Below, one piece after another: positions 6,910 through 13,835 of a DNA stretch of 20,300 nucleotides (position 1 is its first letter; every line of letters begins with the position of its first letter). Location of the stretch: positions 1-20,300 of the forward strand of contig CALGVA010000005.1 of assembly GCA_937920345.1 (NCBI GenBank), given 5' to 3'. Source of the stretch: an uncultured Lachnospiraceae bacterium (GTDB lineage: Bacteria; Bacillota; Clostridia; Lachnospirales; Lachnospiraceae). Made by a program: the position numbers and the translations under genes. The notes below the pieces were generated by a model, which worked only from the letters and a program-made list of their open reading frames with translations, made no database searches and was not told where the DNA came from.

Positions 6910-7931
6910 GGATTCTTTACCCCTTCCATATGGCAATTGAGTAAGTAGGATTTATAATCGTCTATAAAAAAGGCTCTCTTAGAATGCCTGTTTCCGTACT
7001 TCTCAACGAGTGTCTGCAGTGTGACTTCCCGGGCAGTACGCAAGGCCGCCGTATCCTCTGTGATCACCCTCCTTACCATTTCCTCCGGTTCAATGCTCTT
7101 CAGACTGCCGATCTTCCACGCCTCTGTCATATGCGTAAAGTTGAAATACACATCATATGTATTCGACACGTTCAGCACGATCTGTTCCTCATTGTGGTAC
7201 TCTACATGAGACCGATCGTCTTTGAGCAGTTCACAACATTCCTGCTCCGTGTATACCTCATCATAATTCATGTAGTACGGTCTTATTTTGTCCGGAACAT
7301 GATCCTTTTCGATTCGAATATCATACAGCTTACGGTTCTCACCGTCGCAGCTCCCGCTGTGTACGAAAAACGCAAACCGCTCTCCGAACGCCGCGCATCT
7401 TTCCTCCAGCTGCAAGGTATCCGCCAGATCAGCCAGCGAGACGATCTGCTCTTTATTTTCCTCATTTATAAATGCCTGCCATCTGGGTGCAATCTGATGC
7501 GCAAGCAGAATATCCGTGGCTTTCAGCAGTTCTTTAAACGCCCCTTTACGTCCTGTGTATCGATCCGTCATAGTCTCCATTCCAAACCAGGTAAGCTGAA
7601 CCCGCTTCACACCTGTTTCCTTTAAAAAAAGCACATAATCCGGATCTCTTACCAGACGCCAGAAACTTGCCAGTTCGAAGCGTTCCGGTCTGGCATTAAC
7701 AGAGATCTCATTATCCCTGTCCCAGCGTTCTTTGTAATTATCACAGAAATCCGGTTCTCTCAGCCAGCTATAGTAAGTAATACGATCAAAAAAAGGTCTG
7801 AAATAATCAACAATCCAGCGGTCTGCGTTCTCCTCCATCCTCCGGTTCGGCATATGACCGATCCAGCAATGTCTGCACCTGTTCGGACAGCCGTACATAT
7901 CTACTGCGAGTATAAGTGATTTATGAAACAT
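6906..7931 (-). CDS. Radical SAM enzyme of unknown substrate
   Basis: A 341-residue radical SAM protein with the CxxxCxxC cluster motif close to the N-terminus (CPNRCRHCW, Cys15, Cys19, Cys22), which would bind the 4Fe-4S cluster and S-adenosylmethionine. The motif is preceded by LILAVDMYG as the first beta strand. No SPASM-type or B12-binding domain is evident; scattered C-terminal cysteines do not form a recognisable cluster. The second ATG (7929-7931) is preferred because AAAGGG lies about 8 nt upstream; the first ATG at 7937 is too close to it. It sits 94 bp after the small IxI-tailed protein and overlaps ATPase 1. The substrate is unknown. Confidence 0.85.
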   Translation of the reverse strand: MFHKSLILAVDMYGCPNRCRHCWIGHMPNRRMEENADRWIVDYFRPFFDRITYYSWLREPDFCDNYKERWDRDNEISVNARPERFELASFWRLVRDPDYVLFLKETGVKRVQLTWFGMETMTDRYTGRKGAFKELLKATDILLAHQIAPRWQAFINEENKEQIVSLADLADTLQLEERCAAFGERFAFFVHSGSCDGENRKLYDIRIEKDHVPDKIRPYYMNYDEVYTEQECCELLKDDRSHVEYHNEEQIVLNVSNTYDVYFNFTHMTEAWKIGSLKSIEPEEMVRRVITEDTAALRTAREVTLQTLVEKYGNRHSKRAFFIDDYKSYLLNCHMEGVKNP

Positions 7932-8025
7932 ATCCATATCCCTTTCTTTACTTTGTTTTTCTTTGCTTATCTTTAGATACTTATCTTCGCCTCTTTTCTT
8001 TATAGCACCGTATAAAGTGTACTGT

Positions 8026-8403
8026 CTATACTATTTCAATTTTCCGTGTGTTGCGGACTGTCCGGGCTTCCTGGTTGACTCCCTCTCCTTCTCCGTTCCT
8101 GCCGCCTTCACTTCCCACTGTGCCTTTCCCGTTTCCGCCGCCTGCATTTTCCGTTGTACCGCTAGTGCCGTTTCTATTCCCCATACTGCTGTCCGCATAT
8201 TCACCGGTGCCATAATTTTGCTCCGGGCTGCCATGCGTGCAGATATCATGCAGCACCGTCTGCAGCACCTCTCCTGCCATCAGCTTGAGTTCCATTTCGA
8301 TCACCTCTACATGACTGTTCATCTCCTCCGGAAACAATGCGAGGATTGCTTTTTTCTGATATGCCTTCGCCGTCATGATTCTGTCTAACATTTCTGTGTT
8401 CAT
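8026..8403 (-). CDS. Small protein with Gly-rich linker and C-terminal RKIEIV tail
   Basis: A 125-residue protein I do not recognise. The first ~55 residues are predicted helical (MLDRIMTAKAYQKKAILALF, HVEVIEMELKLMAGEVL). Residues ~58-110 are a disordered Gly/Asn/Glu-rich linker (GNGKGTVGSEGGRNGEGEG). The end is NTRKIEIV. The tail matches the end of the MarR-like protein upstream (IRKIEIE) and fits the I-x-I motif that small heat-shock proteins insert into alpha-crystallin domains. Its ATG overlaps the ATPase 2 stop (ATGA, 8400-8403), so the two are made together. I infer an adaptor or client of the Hsp20-like domains of the two ATPases. Confidence 0.8.
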   Translation of the reverse strand: MNTEMLDRIMTAKAYQKKAILALFPEEMNSHVEVIEMELKLMAGEVLQTVLHDICTHGSPEQNYGTGEYADSSMGNRNGTSGTTENAGGGNGKGTVGSEGGRNGEGEGVNQEARTVRNTRKIEIV

Positions 8404-9641
8404 ACCGATCCTCCATTTCTGCCGCCCTGTGAAGTGAACTGAATCACCAGCTTCCCGTCCTCGAATCTGGCTCCTGAGACAACATAGCTTCGCAGCACAT
8501 TCGGCAGCGGCACATTGCGCTTAAAGTTTCCCGTCTTTATGATCAGGTCCGTGGCAGACTGATGCAAATCAATGTCTTCCTTATTCGCACAAGGCATAAA
8601 TACCACCAGCTGATAACCGTTTTCCGTCTCGGTAAACCGCTCCCGCTCTGCAACTGCCCTGCTCTCAAACACATCTGCATGGACAAGCACATCGTCCACG
8701 ATCCGCCGGATCGCACGCTCCCCCTTAAGTTCCTCGTCATACCACGGAATCTCGTAGACGGGTATGTCCGCGAAACATTCTTTGATCTGTCCGATATAGC
8801 CCCGCTGCAGTTCCAGCCAATGCTTAAAAAAATCGTTACCGATCTCCTGCGGAAGAATCCGGTTGATGTAGATTCCATCTACATTAAAGTTATAGAGGTT
8901 CAAGTACATATAACTGCGCTTTGTCTCCTCCACCACCATTTTCTCCGGTGTAGTCACGATCCTGACACATGTAGTATCACGGTCTTTTAACAGTTCCTGC
9001 AATCTGGCAAGTTTCAGGTACATTCTTTCGATATCATTCATAGCATTTTTATCTGGCAGTTCCATCCTGAAAACCGCTTTTGAAACCGGTGCAAGTACCC
9101 TGACGCCCACCTTGCCGACAGGAAAAAGCTTCTCCATATACCACGAAAGAAGTTCCGGAAATTTTAACAGTGACAATGTTTCCCCCGTAGGCGCACAGTC
9201 TACGATCAACCGGTCATAATTACCGCTGCGATAGAGCTCCGCAATTTTTAATAAGGAAAAAAGTTCTTCCATGCCCGGTATCATGCCAAGGTCCTGTAAA
9301 CCACTGCCGCCGGTTTCCGCCCCGGCCGTCCTGCGTACTGTTGCTGCCATCGCACTGCTCTGCCCCGCTCCCGATAAAAGCCCGCCCAGATACTCCATGA
9401 TAAAAGCAAAATCTTTGCTCATCACATATTCCGGATCAATCTCGTATGCGTCAAGATTAGGCAGCACATTCTCCGGCTCTCTGCCCAGCTTTCTCTCAAA
9501 AATATCGCCCAGATTATGCGCCATATCCGTACTCATGAGCAGCGTCCGCTTCCCCTCCTGCGCGCTCCTGACCGCATGTGCCGCCGCAACACTGCTCTTG
9601 CCGACACCGCCTTTTCCTGTAAAAATGTAGATTTTTGACAT
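8400..9641 (-). CDS. ArsA/Get3-like ATPase 2 with C-terminal Hsp20-like domain
   Basis: A 413-residue paralogue of ATPase 1. It has Walker A GKGGVGKSS, switch I STDMAHNLGD and switch II VDCAPTGETLSLL. The C-terminal alpha-crystallin-like domain reads YQLVVFMPCANKEDIDLHQSATDLIIKTG and ends GARFEDGKLVIQF. A Gly/Ala-rich insertion (around GLLSGAGQSSAMAATVRRTA) lies before the GMEELF helix and is absent from ATPase 1. No CxxC motif is present. The start at 9639-9641 has AAAGGAAAG upstream. It is followed at once by the small RKIEIV protein through an ATGA overlap. Two separate ATPases may form a heterodimer equivalent to the two fused halves of ArsA. Confidence 0.88.
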   Translation of the reverse strand: MSKIYIFTGKGGVGKSSVAAAHAVRSAQEGKRTLLMSTDMAHNLGDIFERKLGREPENVLPNLDAYEIDPEYVMSKDFAFIMEYLGGLLSGAGQSSAMAATVRRTAGAETGGSGLQDLGMIPGMEELFSLLKIAELYRSGNYDRLIVDCAPTGETLSLLKFPELLSWYMEKLFPVGKVGVRVLAPVSKAVFRMELPDKNAMNDIERMYLKLARLQELLKDRDTTCVRIVTTPEKMVVEETKRSYMYLNLYNFNVDGIYINRILPQEIGNDFFKHWLELQRGYIGQIKECFADIPVYEIPWYDEELKGERAIRRIVDDVLVHADVFESRAVAERERFTETENGYQLVVFMPCANKEDIDLHQSATDLIIKTGNFKRNVPLPNVLRSYVVSGARFEDGKLVIQFTSQGGRNGGSV

Positions 9642-9709
9642 GATGCTTTCCTTTCCTGTTTTCTTCCGCACTCGAATAGTTCTTCCATCGAAGTATATGT
9701 GTTATGATT

Positions 9710-9741
9710 TGGCAGTCATTGCTTCCCACAATCAACTGCCA
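9710..9741 (-). promoter_or_regulatory. Inverted repeat between marR-like gene and ATPase 2
   Basis: The 167-bp gap holds TGGCAGT (9710-9716) and ACTGCCA (9735-9741), a perfect 7-bp inverted repeat with an 18-nt spacer and no T run. It may be an operator or a leader hairpin controlling read-through from the regulator into the ATPase genes. I see no convincing promoter here. Confidence 0.35.
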
Positions 9742-9808
9742 TTCTGCCTATCTGCCTTTACATATATATCCTTCTATTATTATAAGCTGCCCCACAGCCC
9801 TGTTCGCT

Positions 9809-10309
9809 TTATTCGATCTCAATCTTCCTGATCTTTCCGGAAACTGCCGACTCCTTGTCCTTCTCCTGCCGCAGCACTCCCAGAACCTTCCCCGTCATCT
9901 TCTGAAGCAGTTCCATCTCCTCCCCCGTCAGGGACCCTATGATCTCCATACCGTAACGCAGCAGCTCGCTTACCAGTGCCTCGAACTGCGCCATGCCTTT
10001 TTCACTGAAGGAAATCTGCACCACTCTCTTGTCTTCCTCGGAACGTGTACGAATCACCAGGCCGTTCTTCTCCATCCGGCTGATAATTCCGGTAGCCGTG
10101 TTGAGGGGCACATGAACATAATCGGCGATTTCCGTCATATTCACTGCCTCCTTACGGAAAAGCAGCCAGAAGACCAGCACTTCATTCTTGGAGCAGTTCA
10201 GAAACACATTCTCCCACAGCTCCGAGGATATCAGTTCTTTAACTTCTTCTATATAATCTATGACAAATTGGGATAGTTCCTCGGGAACTCCGTATTTTAT
10301 CAAATTCAT
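9809..10309 (-). CDS. MarR-family regulator with C-terminal RKIEIE tail
   Basis: A 166-residue winged-helix repressor or activator. The recognition-helix region (MTEIADYVHVPLNTATGIISRMEKNGLV) and the wing (RTRSEEDKRVVQISFSEKG) are typical of MarR proteins, flanked by dimerisation helices. After the last helix it has a charged extension ending SGKIRKIEIE, which ordinary MarR proteins lack. This tail matches that of the small protein in the same operon and could dock on the Hsp20-like domains of the ATPases. The ATG has AGGAG about 6 nt upstream. It is divergent from the MaoC cassette and first of the ATPase/radical SAM group, so it probably controls one or both. Confidence 0.88.
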   Translation of the reverse strand: MNLIKYGVPEELSQFVIDYIEEVKELISSELWENVFLNCSKNEVLVFWLLFRKEAVNMTEIADYVHVPLNTATGIISRMEKNGLVIRTRSEEDKRVVQISFSEKGMAQFEALVSELLRYGMEIIGSLTGEEMELLQKMTGKVLGVLRQEKDKESAVSGKIRKIEIE

Positions 10310-10340
10310 GGCAGCTCCTGTCCGGTGACGCCGGGGTGTC

Positions 10341-10390
10341 GTATCGTCTGGTTTTCATAAAATGATACAATACAGCGTAATTAATTCGCG
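10341..10390. promoter_or_regulatory. Candidate operator sites between marR-like and maoC-like genes
   Basis: Two palindromic stretches lie just upstream of the regulator gene. One is GTATCGT (10341-10347) facing ATGATAC (10362-10368), six of seven positions symmetrical. The other is the AT-rich GCGTAATTAATTCGCG (10375-10390), with the perfect core AATTAATT. MarR proteins commonly bind such palindromes next to their own promoter. A shorter repeat, ATTCT/AGAAT, lies at 10407-10421. Confidence 0.4.
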
Positions 10391-10500
10391 TCTCGAAGTA
10401 ATTTCATTCTAATGCAGAATAAGCAGCCTGTCAAGGTAAAATTTGTGCTGGTAAAAATCTGCAGCAGTTCAAGACCGCAGTCCGGGACCCGTATTTTTAC

Positions 10501-10529
10501 TTGTCATTTAATATGATATTTGCTATACT
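10501..10529 (+). promoter_or_regulatory. Strong sigma-A promoter of the MaoC cassette
   Basis: TTGTCA (10501-10506), a 17-bp spacer and TATACT (10524-10529). Five of six bases match consensus in each box. Transcription would begin near 10536 and leave a leader of about 60 nt before the first gene. Confidence 0.75.
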
Positions 10530-10597
10530 GATTTGGTATCTGGAAATCACCGGCTGACAAGAGGCCATTCAATCCTGATGAAAGCAAGGAATAAAAA

Positions 10598-10990
10598 ATG
10601 TTAAACATTGGCAGCAGTTTCTCCAAATCTGTAGTTGCAGAAGAAAAGACCATTCAGGATATTGCCCGACTGTCCGGGGACATCAATCCAATCCATCTGG
10701 ATGAAAAATATGCCAGACAGACTGTATTCGGGCGCAGAATCGCGCATGCGCTTTTTTGTCAGAATATTATTTCCATGATTATCGGAAATCATCTGCCCGG
10801 CTTCGGTGCCATTTTGCTTTCACAAAATTTCCGTTATCGGAAACCTGTATATATCGGCGATACAGTCGAAACCACCGTTACAGTAAAAGAAGTTCTTGCC
10901 GGGAATAAGTATGTGTTGGACACAGTCTGCAGAAACCAGGATAATGAAATAGTTCTTGATGGAGAATCCGTAATAAAATGGACCAATTAA
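10598..10990 (+). CDS. MaoC-like (R)-specific enoyl-CoA/ACP hydratase
   Basis: A 130-residue hot-dog fold protein. The hydratase motif SGDINPIHLDEKYARQTVFGRRIAH contains the likely catalytic Asp28 and His33, as in PhaJ and other MaoC hydratases that make (R)-3-hydroxyacyl thioesters from trans-2-enoyl thioesters. The length is that of single-domain family members. It is first in a four-gene operon; its end overlaps the next gene by 13 bp. The partner acyltransferase downstream suggests that its product is an acyl donor for sugar modification rather than for beta-oxidation or storage polymer. AAGGA lies 9 nt before the ATG. Confidence 0.85.
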   Translation: MLNIGSSFSKSVVAEEKTIQDIARLSGDINPIHLDEKYARQTVFGRRIAHALFCQNIISMIIGNHLPGFGAILLSQNFRYRKPVYIGDTVETTVTVKEVLAGNKYVLDTVCRNQDNEIVLDGESVIKWTN

Positions 10991-11895
10991 TTACAGTAAA
11001 ACAAATTATCACATATCTGGACGAAAAAGGGTTTCCTTATGTCGTACAGGGAAATTCCGCAGAAACTGTCTGCGGTTTTTCTTCTTTATCCCGCTATCGT
11101 GAAGGTACAATCACCTGGATCAATTCTCCCCAGAAAAGTTTTCAGCCAGCCGTCCCTGTCTCCGCCTGTGTCATTCAAGAAGGCGCTGACCTGTGTGCCG
11201 CTGCGAAGATTATCACCCCGCAGTCCAAAGCGGTATTTTTCTCTGTGCTGGAACATTTTTGGTCTGATATCTGCGATAACGATATGCCGGATATTGGTTC
11301 CGGCACCGTGATCGGTCCGAATGTCCATATCGGTGAAAACGTAAAAATCGGCTGCAACTGTTCCATCACGGGCAATGTCACAATCGGCCCTGGAACCGTC
11401 ATCGCAGATAACGTCGTAATCCGGAACCGGGTAACAATCGGCAGTAACTGTGTCATACAATCTTTAACCGTAATCGGTGAGGACGGATACGGCTATTCCG
11501 AGGATGATCATCATATTAAAATAATGATAAAACATTTCGGCGGTGTGTTCATCGGAGATAATGTTTTTATCGGAAGCCACACAAATATCGCAAGAGGCAC
11601 TATTGACGACACCGTAATCGGGTGCGGAACAAAAATTGCCCCTTCCACGCATATCGGACATAATAATTACATTGGCAAAAATGCCTCCATCGTATGTTCA
11701 AAACTTTTTGGCAGCGTAACCGTCGGTGAAAATGCCTATATCTCCGCAAGCACTGTCCGAAATCAGGCACAGATAGGAAAGGATGCCATCGTCGGCATGG
11801 GCTCCGTCGTAACAACCGATGTAGAAGCAAATAAGGTTGTCGTTGGTGTTCCCGCCAAAGTCATCAGAGAAAACAGTGGAAAGGAAAAGCTTTAG
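10978..11895 (+). CDS. LpxD-like left-handed beta-helix acyltransferase
   Basis: A 305-residue protein. The first ~100 residues resemble the substrate-binding domain of LpxD (GFSSLSRYREGTITWINSPQ). From ~103 to 295 hexapeptide repeats (IGSGTVIGPNVHIGENVKIG and onward) form a left-handed beta-helix. The position of the LpxD catalytic histidine is kept (THIGHNNYIG, His228). LpxD N-acylates UDP-glucosamine derivatives in lipid A synthesis, a pathway Gram-positive-type cells lack, so the substrate here is probably a nucleotide sugar of a surface glycan. Coupling with a MaoC hydratase suggests a hydroxyacyl donor; a simple acetyl donor is also possible. TGGAGAA upstream may serve as ribosome-binding site. 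Confidence 0.83.
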   Translation: MDQLITVKQIITYLDEKGFPYVVQGNSAETVCGFSSLSRYREGTITWINSPQKSFQPAVPVSACVIQEGADLCAAAKIITPQSKAVFFSVLEHFWSDICDNDMPDIGSGTVIGPNVHIGENVKIGCNCSITGNVTIGPGTVIADNVVIRNRVTIGSNCVIQSLTVIGEDGYGYSEDDHHIKIMIKHFGGVFIGDNVFIGSHTNIARGTIDDTVIGCGTKIAPSTHIGHNNYIGKNASIVCSKLFGSVTVGENAYISASTVRNQAQIGKDAIVGMGSVVTTDVEANKVVVGVPAKVIRENSGKEKL

Positions 11896-11906
11896 AGGTG
11901 TATACC

Positions 11907-12683
11907 ATGCAATTTACCTATGAATCCTATGCTGCAATGCTAAAAGAGCTGAATAGAAAAGGCTATCGCTTCAAAAACTATCATAACTGGCATGAAACGG
12001 ACTATTCCGTCATTTTGCGGCACGACGTAGACTACGACCTGGAAAAAGCTGTTCTTTTATCAGAAATTGAGAAATCACTCTTCCCCGAAAGCGTACAGGC
12101 AACTTATTTTATACTGGTATCTACCAATTTCTACAATATTCATTCCCGGACTTCCAGAAATCAGATACGTCAGATGATCGACAACGGCGGAATCATCGGT
12201 CTGCATTTCGACGAAACACAATATGACATTACAGACGAGCGGGAGATGCAAAAATATGTACGTGAAGAGGCAGATATTTTATCCGCCGTTGTCGGCGCAA
12301 AAATAGACGTGGTATCCACACACCGGTCATCTCAAAAATTTTTGTCAGCTGATATGGAGTTTCCCGGCATAATCAACTCCTACAGCAGCACCTATTTTAA
12401 AAGTATGAAATATCTGTCTGATTCCCGACGGCACTGGCGTGAAAACGCGGACGAAATTATCGGGAACCGTCTCTTTCAGAGACTGCACATTTTGACACAT
12501 CCTTTCTGGTATATGCAAGGCAGGGAAGTATCTCTGAAAGAAACGCTGCAAAACGCTATATTACAGGCAGCTCTGAATCGTTATGACAATCTGAACGATA
12601 ATTTCAAAGAGCTGGACAGAGAACTGAAAAGAACTGAAATTGAGCGGATCATTTATGAAGCATCCAATGAGGAAAACACATGA
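11907..12683 (+). CDS. Polysaccharide-deacetylase-like protein
   Basis: A 258-residue NodB-like hydrolase with no signal peptide, so it would act on a cytoplasmic precursor. Its motif 1 is RHDVDYD (residues 38-44), with the Asp pair used for catalysis and metal binding. It has GLHFDETQYD where the family has its metal-binding His pair, so only one of those His is obvious. DVVSTHRSS and THPFWY follow as later motifs. The ATG at 11907 is chosen because AGAGGTG lies 6 nt upstream; the GTG at 11898 is inside that site. It follows the LpxD-like gene by 11 bp and overlaps the glycosyltransferase start (ATGA). Deacetylation of a sugar before acylation would fit; activity is inferred. Confidence 0.75.
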   Translation: MQFTYESYAAMLKELNRKGYRFKNYHNWHETDYSVILRHDVDYDLEKAVLLSEIEKSLFPESVQATYFILVSTNFYNIHSRTSRNQIRQMIDNGGIIGLHFDETQYDITDEREMQKYVREEADILSAVVGAKIDVVSTHRSSQKFLSADMEFPGIINSYSSTYFKSMKYLSDSRRHWRENADEIIGNRLFQRLHILTHPFWYMQGREVSLKETLQNAILQAALNRYDNLNDNFKELDRELKRTEIERIIYEASNEENT

Positions 12684-13786
12684 AAAAGGGATATTATATA
12701 CATTTTGAGGGAAGAAGCTCCATCGGAATCAGTAAAAAAATTGACATGCAGACAGCATCGCTTTCCAAATATTTTAATATGGAGGAAGCGGAGGTTCTTA
12801 CTGAAAAAAGATCTCTTCCGCAAAGAATTTTCGGGCTGTTCCCGACCGCTTCCATCAAGAGAAACTATAAAAGCGCCCTCCTTCATCTGAAAGACCCGGA
12901 TTTTTTATACGTCCGCCGTTCAGTCGCAGACCGGGCCTATGTAAATTTCTGGAAAAAAATAAAAGAAAAATATCCGGATTGCAAAATCATTATAGAAGTA
13001 TATACCTACCCTTACGACAAAGATGATTTTGCCCGTTGGAATGCCTGGCCTTTCTATATCAAAGAATTGCTATACCGTGGAAAACTGAAAAAATACATTG
13101 ATGCATTTGTAACTTATTCGGAGGATACAGAAATTTTCGGCATCCCTACTCTACGCACAATAAACGGTATACAGCTTGAAAACATCTCTCCAGCCAAAGG
13201 AAGCTATCAGAAGAACAAGATTACCATGATGGCGGTTGCCTACATGCAAAGCCACCACGGATACGAGAGAATTATCGAAGGGCTGCATCAGTATTACCAA
13301 AATAACGGCAGCGAATATATCGTAGAATTACTTTTGATCGGAGACGGACCCGAGAAACCTCTTTATCAATCACTGGTCCGCAAATATCATCTGGAAAACT
13401 ATGTGCGGTTTTATCCGACCTTATCCGGAGAAGCACTGGATCAAATGTATGATATCAGCGATATTGCGCTTGCCTCCTTCGGCACCTATAAAAAAGGTGT
13501 TTACACGAGGTTATCCGCACTAAAAACACGCGAATATCTGGCAAAAGGAATGCCCATTATAACGGGCTGCGAAATTGACGTCTTAGACAGCCGGTATGAA
13601 TTTGTCCGGAATTTCCCTAACAATGCAGAACCTGTTAGTATAGATGAGGTCGTGGCGTTCTATTGCAAAATAAAGCAGAGAGAAAAGGACAAGCAGACAG
13701 TTATAAATACCATACGGCAGTTTGCGGAATCACATGTAAGCATGGACTCCGCAATGAAACCTGTGGTCGATTATATCGAACCCTAG
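12680..13786 (+). CDS. GT4-like glycosyltransferase
   Basis: A 368-residue GT-B fold glycosyltransferase. The N-terminal half holds the acceptor domain (DFLYVRRSVADRAYVNFW, CKIIIEVYTYP). The C-terminal half has ELLLIGDGPEKPLYQSL and VRFYPTLSGEALDQMYDISDIALASFG, typical of family 4 donor-binding domains. LKTREYLAKGMPIITG stands where the family's nucleotide-binding E-x7-E region lies, but its second Glu is not obvious. It is the last gene of the cassette and overlaps the deacetylase gene by 4 bp. It probably adds the modified sugar to a glycan or lipid carrier; donor and acceptor are unknown. Confidence 0.83.
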   Translation: MKKGYYIHFEGRSSIGISKKIDMQTASLSKYFNMEEAEVLTEKRSLPQRIFGLFPTASIKRNYKSALLHLKDPDFLYVRRSVADRAYVNFWKKIKEKYPDCKIIIEVYTYPYDKDDFARWNAWPFYIKELLYRGKLKKYIDAFVTYSEDTEIFGIPTLRTINGIQLENISPAKGSYQKNKITMMAVAYMQSHHGYERIIEGLHQYYQNNGSEYIVELLLIGDGPEKPLYQSLVRKYHLENYVRFYPTLSGEALDQMYDISDIALASFGTYKKGVYTRLSALKTREYLAKGMPIITGCEIDVLDSRYEFVRNFPNNAEPVSIDEVVAFYCKIKQREKDKQTVINTIRQFAESHVSMDSAMKPVVDYIEP

Positions 13787-13835
13787 CAACGGTAATGCTC
13801 TGCCCTTCCGGCAGTCCCGTCCCCCTATTCCTCTC

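Noticed and set aside
5752..9641. Arsenite efflux ATPase (arsA) function
   Set aside because: No ArsB, ArsD or ArsR neighbour, no arsenite-binding cysteine set, and an added Hsp20-like domain; only the ATPase family relationship is kept.
10978..11895. True lipid A biosynthesis gene lpxD
   Set aside because: The host looks Gram-positive-type and no other lipid A gene is nearby; kept as LpxD-like without a symbol.
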